From positions 20,770,709-20,834,708 of the forward strand of contig CM055103.1 in NCBI GenBank assembly GCA_029204225.1: a stretch of DNA of 64,000 nucleotides, given 5' to 3'. Below the pieces are notes generated by a model, which saw only the letters and a program-made list of their open reading frames with translations, ran no database searches and was not told the DNA's origin. Made by a program: the position numbers and the translations under genes. The number at the start of each line of letters is the position of its first letter. Positions within the stretch are counted from its first letter, which is position 1. Source of the stretch: Diphasiastrum complanatum. Its lineage: Eukaryota > Streptophyta > Lycopodiopsida > Lycopodiales > Lycopodiaceae. Positions 44,960-55,937 of this stretch are shown piece after piece.

Positions 44960-45419
44960 TCAGATTCGAATGTCTACTTCAAGTCAGTGCAACATTCCTT
45001 TATTATTATCACTTTGTATGTGGACGACACATTGCTTTTCAGCAACAGTATCGATATGATAAAAGAAGCTAAGACAATGCTATCTTTCGAATTCGACATG
45101 ACCGATTTGGATGAAGCTCATTACTGTCTAGGTGTTCAAATGCAAAGAGACAGAAAGCAGAAATTAATATATATTACTCAGCAAAGATACATTCACAATG
45201 TCTTAATCAGATATAATCTGATAAATTGCAAATTAGCTCTTTCACCAATGGGTCCAGGACTCAAGATGTCGAAGGACCAGTGTCCTCGAACAATCAAATA
45301 GGAGCAGATGTGTGAGTATCCTTATCATTTGATAATAGGATCTCTTATGTACACGATGATCTGTACTAGGCCAGACATAGCTTTTGCAATCAGTTCCTTG
45401 AGTCAATATATGACCAATC

Positions 45420-45646
45420 AACACTATTTTAGTAATTTTGGGACAATCCCAAGTCCCATTCTTTTCTTTTATGAGGTCTTATGCTCAAATTAAGTTTGAT
45501 CCCACAAACTTGACAAAGACATATGCTCAAACTTAAGTTCGAGCACACAAGCATGTAGTAGAGAGGATAGAGAGAACAATTAATTCGTTCCAAAATCAAG
45601 AAATTCTCCCAATATTACTAAAACAATGTTAATCTTTGTATAACAC
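45420..45646. mobile_element. Small insertion in Copia IV with AACAC flanks
   Basis: About 217 bases (45425-45641) interrupt the RT/RNase H junction, flanked by AACAC at 45420-45424 and 45642-45646. Internal inverted copies of TTTTAGTAAT(T/A)TTGGGA lie near each end (45427-45443 and, inverted, about 45607-45623). Direct repeats of TATGCTCAAA(T/C)TTAAGTT type lie near 45480 and 45522. It has no coding sequence. The class is unknown: it could be a MITE with decayed ends. A frame mismatch across the site means other small changes also occurred. Confidence 0.5.
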
Positions 45647-46224
45647 ATTGGAAGACTCTTATCAGAGTCATGAGATATCTTCGAGCTACTATGGACTTTT
45701 GCATTTGTTATGGAGGAGTCGACAATGACAAACTCAATTTTCTCAGTGGTTTTCCAGATGCAAGTTGGGCAGGATATGTAGACACTCATAAATCCACTTC
45801 TAGATTTACATTCTTCCTCAACAATGGTCTTATTTCATGGAACAGTCACAAGCAAATTTCGACTCTATCTTCCACTGAATCAGAGTATATCGCAGCCTCT
45901 CCAGCTACAAAGGAAGCAATATGGTTGAGAAACTTACATTCAGATATCAGTCTGAATCAATATGCTCTGACAATTCTATTTTGTGATAATCAAAGTGCCA
46001 TTGCTTTATCAGCCAATCCTAGATTTCATTCTAGGAGTAAGCACATTGAAATTAAGTATCACTATGTCAGAAATAAAGTTCTCAACAAAGAGGTTGACTT
46101 GCAATATTGTCAAATGCAAGATACGACAGTGGATATTTTTACTAAAGCATTAAGCTTGGATGCACACAAGAAATTTTCTGCAGAACTAAGTTTGAAGAGC
46201 AAAGCATTCATTGCTATTCAGATT

Positions 46225-46233
46225 AAGGGGGGG
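46225..46233 (+). promoter_or_regulatory. Copia IV polypurine tract
   Basis: AAGGGGGGG precedes TGTTGGATTATTCTC at 46234. Confidence 0.85.
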
Positions 46234-46694
46234 TGTTGGATTATTCTCTTGATTATCGACTACTCAGTCTTTTAATCTCCATCCACTTATTATCCAGTTC
46301 TGCAATTTTATGCATGTTTCTACATAGTCTGCAGAAATACTCGGGAATCGCTCACAGGTGGCTCCGACATATCGGACATCATCCAACGAATCTTCTCAGG
46401 TGAAAGACAGTTCATTGCTCCACTTGAATTAAAGCTACAGACTTGCCCTAACCATTTAGCAAGTAAATTTTCAGAAAGTACTAACTGGATGGATGCCAGC
46501 TCATGATGGCCAACTTTTCTTCATAACTAGTTCTCATAACAATTAAGGCTTTCAAAGTGGCAGCAATGGCTCATAGAGTTCTTTGATGATGAAACAATAG
46601 CTCTGACAGCTTGCTAATTGCATTCATGGCTCAAATAATATCCAATTCAGATAGGTATGCTCAACATGTGAATGGAAGTCACAGTTCAGATCTC
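46234..46694 (+). repeat. Copia IV 3' LTR (right end uncertain)
   Basis: It starts TGTTGGATTATTC after the polypurine tract. No second copy is in the window. From about 46695 the sequence may instead belong to the Copia VI LTR. Confidence 0.6.
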
Positions 46695-47187
46695 TGTTGA
46701 AAACTTATAGCAGGAGTAGAAGGTGTCGCAGAAGTTTTTTCATTTCGTGTTCGTCCTCTCTCTTGATTCACGAACAATTTTCTGTCTTTGAATTTTCTTT
46801 TCGTGCGGAAGCTCTTACGGGATCCCAGACACTCGACTACGCATCACAGTGTTAAAAACTCACAATTCTAGCTTGACTAGTTTTGGTCATATGACTTGTA
46901 AATAGTTAGATGGTCATGATGTGGCTTGTCACACGTGCCAAATAGCATAGGATTACATTCATAAGGATGTTCTCAAGTAGACCTAAGTGTTAGAACCTTT
47001 GGAATTAGTCCAAATTATGCTTAGATACAAGGGAGAAAAAATAGGAGCTATTTTTGGTAGTTTTTGCATTGTTGAGGGATCTCCAAGATTCCAACCCTAA
47101 CTTGGTAGGGATGAAAGATCCACCAAAATTAGCATTAGGAATAGGTTTAGGGCTACTCATACCTGCCCAAAACCGTGATGGATCATG

Positions 47188-47197
47188 TATATATAGG
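47188..47197 (+). promoter_or_regulatory. Copia V LTR TATA box
   Basis: TATATATAGG is conserved in the 3' LTR at 52657-52666. Confidence 0.55.
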
Positions 47198-47361
47198 TGA
47201 TGATATCTCACCAAAATCAATCAAGCAATTTCATGTTTTTTTTCTCATAATGGTGCAATTGCTCTCTATGTTCATAATTGTTTGAGTACTTGTGATTACT
47301 AATGATTATAGGATTGAATGTAGGTCTGGTGTACAGTACTCAGACTGTGGGAGGCCGTACT

Positions 47362-47375
47362 TTCACACGTGTGAA
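47362..47375. promoter_or_regulatory. Copia V LTR G-box palindrome
   Basis: TTCACACGTGTGAA, a perfect 14-base palindrome with core CACGTG (bZIP/bHLH site type), is conserved at 52831-52844. Confidence 0.6.
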
Positions 47376-47531
47376 GCCTTCTTCAAGGATTTGGGCCATT
47401 TAGTGAGGTTCAAGCATAGATTTTTGATGGATTTTGATGGTTCAACTTGTGCTAATCTTATGAAATCATAATCTATTGTTTCCCTCATCATTTCAAGTGT
47501 TTTAGGATCCTTATTTGCTGTAATTTTTACA

Positions 47532-47544
47532 TGGTATTAGAGCC
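47532..47544 (+). promoter_or_regulatory. Copia V primer-binding site
   Basis: TGGTATTAGAGCC directly follows the LTR; it matches initiator Met-tRNA except for one C-to-T change. Confidence 0.9.
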
Positions 47545-48342
47545 TAAAGGCTGAAATGAGCTAAATCCTTGGTTTTCATTCAATTTGATCACAATTTTTG
47601 ATCTAAATCTTGTGTAGATTGGATCTTAGCATCTAGTATTGATTCTAGAACTCAAAGTGAGTCAAATACATTGGAGATTGGTGTTGTGTGACTTCATTTG
47701 CAGGTGTTTAGGTGTCTAAAACCAGAGGCAAAGTTGAATTCAATTCACATTACCAAGATAGCAAGTTTTGCTTGCTCCAAGCATCGATTTCTAAGCGAGT
47801 TTTGGAGGTGATTTCATAGAGGAGGCTTTCTAGCATTCAAGGAGAGGGAAGATCAGAGTTTTGGGGACTCTTCAAGGCTGTTCTAAGGTGTAGTAGACAC
47901 CTCCTAAAGTGATTTAGGTTTAGTCCAACCATTGCTTGACTTATGCACCAAATTAGATCAATTTTTCATCAATTTTGATCATTTTTTGCTTGTGATTGGA
48001 TAGTAGATTGTGTTGCATCCTCATTAAGTTCCATTTAGATCTTTTACAAGTGATTTTGGAAGTATATTAGGTTGCTGAAATTCATTCTTTATCAGATCAT
48101 TTGGAAGCTTTAATGTTCTTTATAGAAAGAGGGACAATTCTACCAGTATTGTCTACTTCAATCAAGCAAGTGCATTGTTTCTAGTATTCTATGATTTGAT
48201 TTTGTTAGAGATCATTCTTAGATCTTTATAGGAAGTCTATTACTGATCTTTTCAGGTCCCTAAGAAGTGGGATAAGGTAGACCTTCAATCAAATCAATAG
48301 AAGTAACCTTCATTTGTGTCAAGTCCTTGATTAGGAGACTAG
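47545..48342 (+). other. Copia V untranslated leader
   Basis: About 800 bases without a gene between PBS and gag. Confidence 0.75.
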
Positions 48343-49260
48343 ATGGCATCTATAAAGCATATCTTTTGGATACTAATGAAAGGCTCAACAAAACTAACTA
48401 TTACATATGGAAAGTTAGAATGGAATCTATCATGATCATGCAAGATCTGATGGAAATTGTAAATGGTAAGGAGGGTGAACCTATTCATCCTCAAGAAAAA
48501 GCCAAATACATCAAGAGGTGCAATGTTGCACTACATTGCATAAAAATGAATGTTGCAAATGAACTCTTAAGAGAGGTAGGAGATTGCACTTCAGCTCAAG
48601 ATGCTTGGGAGACTTTGCAAAAGGTCTATGAATCCAAGAACCAAACTAGAATGTTAGCTTTGAAGAATCAAATCTATAGAAGCTATCAAAAGAAAGGAGA
48701 GAGTGCACATACTTTTGTCCTAAGAGTAAAGGAATTGAACAAAGAGCTAGCCTTTATAGGTGACCCTATCAAGGATGAAGAGCTTGTTCAACTCATATTG
48801 AATGGACTAAGCTTTGAATTTGACAATTTGGTTCAGGGATATGCAATTATGGGTAAGCTACCCATACTTGAAGAACTCCAAGGCACACTCATGGCCGAGG
48901 AATCAAGAAGGAGCCAAATGCAAGAGAGGATGGATAGGCTTTCCATCCAAGGTGGAGATGACCAAGCTCTCTTCACCAAAGGCAAAGGCAAGTCCAAAGG
49001 CAAAGGATCAACATTCAAGAAGTCTACAAAGCTTGAGGATCAAGAAGGACCCCCAAAGGCATCTCCATCAACCACCAAAGTCAAGAAGGACAAATCAAAG
49101 GTGAAGTGCTACTATTGTAGCAAGATGGGGCATTATGCCTCGGAATGCTTCAAGAGGAAGCAAGATCAAAGCCAAGCCAACATGAGCAAAGAGGAGGAGG
49201 AGGAGAGTTCACATGAGGACTCTCTCATGATGTCCAAATTTTCTTCAACAAGCTTCAAAG
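48343..49260 (+). pseudogene. Copia V gag
   Basis: The family start is ATG 48343 (MASIKHIF), but a one-base shift near 48365 puts it out of phase with LLDTNERLNKTNYYIWKVRME and the rest. The next in-phase ATG is 48420 (MESIMIMQD). The capsid shows IKMNVANELLREVGD, KNQTRMLALKNQIYRSYQKK, AFIGDPIKDEELVQ and LEELQGTLMAEE. The Lys/Gly-rich tract and CYYCSKMGHYASEC (CX2CX4HX4C, about 49107-49149) bind RNA. Apart from the early shift the frame is intact into integrase. Confidence 0.92.
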
Positions 49261-50720
49261 GAGAAGATCCTTGGTGGATTGACTCGGGTGCTAGTTCACA
49301 CATGACTAGTAAAAGGGAGTTTTTCTCTTCTCTCTTATCTTATGATGGACCTATAAAGTCTATCTATACAGCAAATGATGAAGCTTGTAAGATTGAAGGA
49401 GTTGGTAGCATTCCCCTTTGCTTAGGATCTTCTAAAAAGATCAACATAGAAGGTGTTTTGTACATTCCTACAATAACAAAGAATCTACTAAGTGTTGGCC
49501 AAATGGTAGACAATGGTTTCAATGTTGACTTTGCTTCAAATGAATGTTTCATCAAGAAGAAGGGTAAGATAGTGGCTAAGGGCAGTAGACTTGGCAAATT
49601 TTATAAGTTGGATGCATTTGTGGATACTAATGTTGTCATGTTGGCCGAGAAGAGCAAGATATCTACCTTTACTTTATGGCACAAAAGACTTGGACATGTC
49701 AACTCGGGTTCCATGGAGGCTATGATCAAGGAGGAGTATGCTTTAGGCCTACCAAGGTCTATTGGGAAGGAAGACAAGGTTTGTGAAGCTTGTGCCTTAT
49801 CCAAGGCACATAAGAAGGTGTTTCCTAACTCCATCACAAAGTCATCTCATCCTCTTGAACTCATACACTCGGATGTGCACATTGCTAGCACCAAATCTAA
49901 TGGAGGTTCATCCATGTTTTTAACCTTCATTGATGACTACTCAAGATATTGTTGGGTGTTCTTACTTTCCTTCAAGTCTCAAGTATTTGATACTTTTGTA
50001 AAGTTCAAGTTGTTTGTGGAAAAGCATCATAATCATAGCATCAAGATTCTTAGAAGTGACAATGGTGGAGAATTCATCTCCAATGAGTTCAAGGCCTTTT
50101 GTGAGGAGGAAGGGATCAAGAAAGAGACTTCTTGTCCTACACTCCTCAACAAAATGGAGTTGCTGAAAGAAGGAATAGAACATTATGTGAATGTTCTGAG
50201 GCTTTAAGATTAGATGCTTGTTTGCCCAAATCCTTTTGGGGTGAGTCTCTTGTATGTGCAAACTACTTGATGAATAGGGAGTCTTGCAAAGCAATTGAAG
50301 GCAAAACTCCTTATGAGATGTTGTATGGAAAGAAACCCAATCTTAATCACTTGAAAGTTTTTGGGTGTATATGTTATGTGCATGTGCCATTGGAAACAAG
50401 AACCAAGGAGGATCCATCTTCCACAAGAGGGATCATGCTTGGATATGCAAGCTCAAGCAAGGGCTACAAAGTCTATCTCCCATCCTTGAACAAATTTGTT
50501 GTTTCAAGGGATGTCATCTTTGATGAACATCATATGCATATGCTTGAAGAAGGCTCAAGTGCTCCAACAATCAAGAAGAAGATGGCCGAGGAGCAAGATC
50601 TTGGTTTTGAGGAGGTTGGAGGAGCAAGCACCAAACCCACCTATCACACCAAGGAGATCTTCAAGGGCAAAAGTGGAGCCATCAAGGCTCACATATCAAG
50701 GCAAAGGATAGCAAGTTGAG
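49261..50720 (+). pseudogene. Copia V protease and integrase
   Basis: EDPWWIDSGASSHMTSKREFF is the protease site. LWHKRLGHVNSGSM and CEACALSKAHKKV form the HHCC domain. LIHSDVHIAS, FIDDYSRYCWVFLL and LRSDNGGEFISNE carry two Asp residues. A one-base shift near 50133 moves to TPQQNGVAERRNRT, with the catalytic Glu. The C-terminal part has FWGESLVCANYLMNRE, FGCICYVHVPLETRTKEDP, GIMLGYASSSKGY and VVSRDVIFDEHH. A further shift near 50690 enters the linker (PSRLTYQGKG). The chemistry appears preserved but expression needs both shifts bypassed. Confidence 0.93.
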
Positions 50721-52304
50721 GGTATCTCATCCACTTCTTATGCTTTATCTAGTTCTGAAGAACCGTCTAATGTTGAAGATGCATTGAACTCCAAAGAATG
50801 GTATAAAGCTATGTTGGATGAGTATGATGCCTTGATTGAGAATGAAACTTGGTTGCTTGTTGAGAGACCTCAAAGGAATGTAATAGGATGCAAGTGGGTC
50901 TTCAAGCTTAAGTTGAATGCAAATGGGAGTGTTAACAAACATAAAGCAAGATTAGTTGCAAAAGGTTATGCTCAAGAGAGAGGGATAGACTATGAGGAAA
51001 CTTTTGCACCCGTGGCCAAGATGGTCACAATAAGACTAATCATTGCACTTGCATCACATTTTGGATGGATTCTATGTCAAATGGATGTCTCTAATGCTTT
51101 CTTGAATGGTTTTTTGGAAGAGGATATCTATATGGAGCAGCCACAAGGGTTCATCAAGCATGGAATGGAGAACAAAGTATGCCATCTCCAAAGAAGCATC
51201 TATGGCTTGAAGCAAGCCTCGAGATCTTGGAATTCAAGACTACATTGCTATCTTATTTCACTTTCTTTTGTTCAAAGTGAATATGATCCTACTCTTTACA
51301 TTAAGTTTGATGATGTTGGTATTGTACTTTTACTCATTTATGTAGATGACATCATCATTAGTGGAAATAGTGTTGATGGTATTGAAAAAATCAAGATAGA
51401 TCTATCCTTAGAGTTCAAGATGGTAGATCTAGGGTGTCTTCACTTCATCTTAGGCATAGAAGTACTTAGAGGGTCTGATTTTATCTTTATAAGTCAAGTA
51501 AACTATGCTCAAAGTCTTTTGAAGAAGTTTAAGATGGAAGTATGCAAAAGTGTTGACACACCAATGGAGCAAGATGTAAAAGTGCCAAATGAAGATGATG
51601 AAAGATCCTTCATGGACATCACTTTGTTTAGGCAACTTATAGGTTCCTTAATGTGGTTCACTATAACTAGACCAGATCTTAGCTTTAGTGTATGTAGGTT
51701 GAGCCAATCCATGCAAAAGCCATTGAATATCCATTGGAAAAAGGCTAAGAGGATTCTAAGATACATCTCGGGTACATTGGATTTTGGGATTCTATATAGA
51801 GGAGATGTGATTAACCTTCATGCATTTAGTGATTCAGATTTTGCAGGGGACAAGAGGGATAGGAAATCAACAAATGCCTATTCAACTTTCATAGGAGAAG
51901 GTGTGGTTTCATGGCTTTCAAAAAAGCAAGAAACTATATCTCTATCTTCAACCGAGGTCGAGTACGAAGCTTTGACAACCACTACAAAGGAGGTACTTTG
52001 GATCAAGAGATTATTGGTGGAACTAAAGATCATGGATTCAGAGGAGGCACCAATCATCTACAATGACAATATATCAGCCCAACACCTTGCATCTAACCCA
52101 ATCTTCCATGCAAGATCTAAGCACATTGAGATATGCCATCACTTTGTGAGAGAAATGGTGCAAGCCAAGGAGATTGCTTTGGAGCATGTTCCAAGCAATG
52201 AATGTGTAGCTGATCTACTTACTAAACCACTTCAAAAGACACCTTTTATGAAGTTCAGATCATCACTTGGAGTGATTAGTAAAGCAATGATTGAACCAAG
52301 CTAG
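50721..52304 (+). pseudogene. Copia V reverse transcriptase and RNase H
   Basis: A 506-codon frame opens inside the linker (EDALNSKEWYKAMLDEYDAL). RT follows with [80 protein letters not shown] and LLIYVDDIIISGNS (YVDD at 51339-51350), then LGIEVLRGSDF and TPMEQDVKV. RNase H shows SDSDFAGDKRDRKSTNAY, WLSKKQETISLSSTEVEYEA, IIYNDNISAQHLASNP, HARSKHIEICHHFVRE and ECVADLLTKPLQKTPF. It ends at TAG 52302 near the polypurine tract. All catalytic residues are present and the frame is unbroken. Confidence 0.95.
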
Positions 52305-52308
52305 ATAG

Positions 52309-52318
52309 TGAGGAGGAG
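52309..52318 (+). promoter_or_regulatory. Copia V polypurine tract
   Basis: TGAGGAGGAG stands directly before the 3' LTR. Confidence 0.88.
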
Positions 52319-53000
52319 TGTTAAAAATTCACAATTCTAGCTTGACTAGTTTTGGTCATATGACTTGTAAATAGTTAGATGATCATGATGTGGCTTGTCA
52401 CACGTGCCAAATAGCATAGGATTCCATTCATAAGGATGTTCTCAAGTAGACCTAAGTGTTAGAACCTTTGGAATGAGTCCAAATTATGCTTAGATACAAG
52501 GGAGAAGAAATAGGAGCTATTTTTGGTAGTTTTTGCATTGTTGAGGGATCTCCAAGATTCCAACCCTAACTTGGTAGGGATGAAAGATCCACCAAAATTA
52601 GCATTAGGGATAGGTTTAGGGCTACTCATACCTGTCCAAAACTGTGATGGATCATGTATATATAGGTGATGATATCTCACCAAAATCAATCAAGCAATTT
52701 CATGTTTTTTTTCTCATAATGGTGCAATTGCTCTCTATGTTCATAATTGTTTGAGTACTTGTGATTACTAATGATTATAGGATTGAATGTAGGTCTGGTG
52801 TACAGTACTCAGACTGTGGGAGGCCGTACTTTCACACGTGTGAAGCCTTCTTCAAGGATTTGGGCCATTTAGTGAGGTTCAAGCATAGATTTTTGATGGA
52901 TTTTGATGGTTCAACTTGTGCTAATCTTATGAAATCATAATCTATTGTTTCCCTCATCATTTCAAGTGTTTTAGGATCCTTATTTGCTGTAATTTTTACA
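52319..53000 (+). repeat. Copia V 3' LTR
   Basis: It is 682 bp, the same length as the 5' LTR, with eight substitutions and no indels by eye. Confidence 0.97.
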
Positions 53001-53005
53001 CACAG

Positions 53006-53675
53006 AACATATTTTATTCTAGCAATCAAGAGACACAACACAAGGCCAAGAGATACACAAAATAGAGCAACTATATTGTCAGTTTGGTTTTAGAGCAAGA
53101 TCGTCAGTGTCTCGCTCGTTGGCGGAATGACTCTCTGCTCTTTCGCTGTGTTTTGCTCGTTGGCAAACTTTCATGCACAACTATGGTATGTTTGCTTTCT
53201 TACTCTATTCGCTACGTCTCTCTCTGTTTCTTACAAGTCTCTGTATTCACTATCTCTCTTCACTTTTTCTCTCTCTCTTGGTTATGATCCAGAGAGGATC
53301 ATTTATACCTCCATTGTGTGGAGTTTACAAGATAGCTAAACGTAGAATCACAAGACTAGTTGATGCTAATCAACTAGTTAGTTAGTCTTCGTCGTTGGTA
53401 TTTGTTTCAGCTGGGCATGAAGCCCGTTGAGCTACTAGCTGGCAATGTGTAAGATTTCTCTTTGTGTGTTTTCATTCTTTTTGTTTCTTTTCGTAGTTTT
53501 TGTTTTGCGTCCATTTTGTGCTTTGCGGTCCTGGGTGTGTTTACGATTCATGATTGATTCGCGAATCGTTCGTGCTTCGAGTCAAAGACACGTTGACTGT
53601 TGCAAATTGTTCTCATTAGACCTTCGTGACTTGTTCGTGCTGCAACAAAGTTGCAGGAGTTCACCATTTTTGACA
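53006..53675 (-). repeat. Copia VI 3' LTR (left end uncertain)
   Basis: On the minus strand the polypurine tract AAGAGGGAG (53684-53676) is followed by TGTCAAAAATGGTG from 53675 leftwards. Copia V has inserted into this region. The LTR may continue left of it, at about 46695-46849, where a plus-strand TGTTGAAAAC could be the matching end. It contains the 12-base palindrome GATTCGCGAATC near 53555. Confidence 0.55.
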
Positions 53676-54110
53676 CTCCCTCTTGAATCTTGCAGCTTTG
53701 TTCATTCAATCCAGTTGTCTCTCTTTGATTGGTAAAGAGTGGCTTGTCGAGCGGTTTTGTGAGGAGATCTCCAATCATACTTTTTGATTTTATGAACTGG
53801 ACCTGGAGCTCTCCTTTTGAGATCAAATCTCGAATGTGATGGTACTTCAAAAGGATGTGCTTCATCTTTGAATGGAAGATAGGATCCTGGGACAGATAGA
53901 TGGCACTCTGGGAGTCCATCATCATCGTGCTTGGCCCCTCTTGTGGTATCCCAATTGCCTCCAACATCATCCGCAACCACACTACCTCATTCGCCACTTT
54001 CAAGGCTGTGACATACTGAGCTTCGCAAGAGGATTGAACTACTAGAGTTTGTTTTTTGCATTGATTGCAGCTTCGCATGGTATTGTACATCCTCCAGTAA
54101 TGGACTTGTT
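53548..54110 (-). pseudogene. Copia VI RNase H C-terminal part
   Basis: The frame reads KKQTLVVQSSCEAQYVTAL, a form of the 'KKQ..VA.SS.EAEY' motif with Glu of AEY changed to Gln. VVWLRMMLEAIGI, MMDSQSAIYLSQDP, HSKMKHILLKYHHIRDLI and DLLTKPLDKPLF follow. A frame change near 54080 joins it to the RT/RNase H frame on the right. The polypurine tract follows about 100 bases after LDKPLF. Confidence 0.88.
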
Positions 54111-55170
54111 GTCATCCTTGCAGCTCGCCCAGCACGCATCACTGTAGTGATGCAGCTCAAATCCTTTCTCCTCGTTTTTAGCTCTGTAGGTTAATCCAAT
54201 ATTCTGGGTACCCTTCAGATAATGTAGGATTCGTTTGGCCATTTGCCAATGTGCTAGACCAAGATTGGAACAGAATTGGCTCAATGCGTAAACAGAGAAG
54301 GCCAGATCAGATCTGGTACAAATTGTCAAGTACATCAGACTCCCGATTAAGTTCTGGTAGGGTATACCTGTCATCTTCTGTTCTTCCTCTTCTATTTTTG
54401 GGCAATCCTGTTTCGTGAGCTTGGCTCCAGCTATCATTGGTGTGGCTTTCTCTTTGCAGTCCATCATGTGGTACCGCTTCAGCACTTTTCTGGCGTATTC
54501 TGACTGACTCAAGTGCATTTCTCTATTTGTTTGATCTCTTCTGATCTCCAGCCCAAGGCATTTTGTTGCTCCTCCAAGATCTGTGATTTCGTAGCTTTCA
54601 GAAATCTGACTCTTCGTGTCTTTGATCAGCATCAAGGAATTTCCTATCATCAGCGAATCATCCACAAAAATGGTCAGTATCATAAAATCCTTTTCTACTC
54701 TTTTGATGTAGACATTATAGTCTGGTTGAGTAAGGTTGAAGTCTAAAGACTTCAGAAGACCATCAAGCTTTTTGTACCAGGCCCGTGATGCCTGTTTTAG
54801 ACCGTAGATGCATCTTTGCAATCGACAGAGATATTGTCTGTTGTCAGGGTCTTCATAGCCTTCAGTTTGCTTCATGAAGATTTTCTCCTCTAGATCTCCG
54901 TGGAGAAAGGCTGTTTTCACGTCAATCTGGTGAATTTCCAGATTGTACTGTGTGGCTTATGCAAGGAGTAGCCTTATGCTTGTCATCTTCACCATGGGCA
55001 AATATGTGTCAAAATAGTCGACACCATATCTCTGCGTGTAGCCCTTTGCAACAAGCCTTGCCTTGTAGCGGCCAATAGTGCCATCTGATTTTAGCTTTTT
55101 CTTATACACCTACTTGCAATCCACTATTTTTCTGTTTTTTGGTAGTGGCTCTAATGTCCATGCCTCGTTT
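54042..55170 (-). pseudogene. Copia VI reverse transcriptase and RNase H start
   Basis: The 292-codon frame (54920-54042) has KTAFLHGDLEEKIFMKQTEG, RCIYGLKQASRAWYKK, LTIFVDDSLMIGNS (FVDD catalytic box), CLGLEIRRDQ, SEYARKVLKRYHM, TPMIAGAKLTKQDCP, LIGSLMYLTICTRSDLAFSV and HHYSDACWASCKDDNKSITG, the RNase H start with its Asp. On the right, 54950-55170 encodes the RT opening ([17 protein letters not shown]-like and IVDCK-VYKKKL), with a stop at 54960. Apart from these breaks the RT core is well preserved. Confidence 0.9.
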
Positions 55171-55937
55171 TGCCTCATCGACTCAATCTCCTCTAACATT
55201 GCCTGCTTCCAGAATTCTCCCTTTGGACTTTGGATAACTTCTTGGTATGCTGCTGGCTCTTCTGTGAAGCTGCAGTACTCGAATTGTGTGTCTTCGCTCC
55301 ATTGAAGATTGTATGAATAGCGGTTTGGAGCTCTTCTTTGTCTTGTTGACCTTCGAGGTTTGTTTCGTCACTGCTCAAACATTTCTTGTTAATGGGGTCG
55401 ATCCTCTGCTTCCTACTGCTCTGGAATCTGGGGCTCTGCATTCTGATTTGATGTATGTCCTTGACATCCCTCTTGAATAGGCAGCAGTGTGAAGATCTCA
55501 TGGCCTCTTTCGTCTTTCAGTCCAGGGATTGTGGACTCGTCGAACTTCACATCTCTTCTTGAAGCAACCTTCTTCGTGGTTGGATCGTAGAGTCTGTACA
55601 CATGTGTTTCGTTCGAGTAGCCGACCATGATTGTTTGTTCGAATTTGTTATCGAGCTTGCTTCTCTTTTCCTTTGGAATGTGCTTGTATGCTACACATCC
55701 AAACACTCGTACGTATGACAGATCAGGCTTTCTGCCTGTCCACATTTCGTATGGTGTTTTGTTCTCCAGCGTTGTCGTTGTAGATCTGCCTTGGCCTAGA
55801 ATTGACCTGGCAATTGAGCATGTGCCATCATGCATCTGGCTCCTTCGACTAGTATTCTGTTTTTTTTTTCTATCACACCGTTGTACTCTGGTGTGTATGC
55901 AGGAGTGGACTGGTGTTTGATCCCTTGTTCTTTGCAT
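55171..55937 (-). pseudogene. Copia VI integrase C-terminal region and linker
   Basis: TTTTLENKTPYEMWTGRKPD, RVFGCVAYKHIPKEKRSKLD, TIMVGYSNETHVYRLYDP and VASRRDVKFDESTIPGL form the integrase tail. A linker of mixed frames ends near 55200. The preceding core is in another frame, so a shift lies near 55800-55930. Confidence 0.87.

Larger units (their letters stand above)
44960..46275 (+). pseudogene. Copia IV RT C-terminal half and RNase H
   Basis: FIIITLYVDDTLLFSNS holds the catalytic box. YCLGVQMQRDRKQK, QQRYIHNVLIRYNL, SPMGPGLKMSKDQCP and IIGSLMYTMICTRPDIAFAI follow. A 217-base insertion breaks the gene at 45425-45641. RNase H then reads VMRYLRATMDF, FPDASWAGYVDTHKSTSRF, ISWNSHKQISTLSSTESEYI, FCDNQSAIALSANPRFHSRS and VDIFTKALSLDAHKK. 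The frame runs into the LTR at 46234. The upstream half of the element is missing. This family is distinct from Copia III/V. Confidence 0.9.
46850..47531 (+). repeat. Copia V 5' LTR
   Basis: It contains a TATATATAGG box (47188-47197) and TTCACACGTGTGAA (47362-47375), with a further CACGTG near 46932. Confidence 0.97.
46850..53000 (+). mobile_element. Copia V, complete young element
   Basis: It is 6151 bp long with 682-bp LTRs at 46850-47531 and 52319-53000, both TGTTAAAAA...TTTTTACA. They differ at eight positions by eye (98.8% identical). The target duplication CACAG lies at 46845-46849 and 53001-53005. The PBS is at 47532 and the polypurine tract at 52309-52318. It is the youngest datable element here. 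It still has three frameshifts in gag-pol but no nonsense codons in the main frames. Confidence 0.97.
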
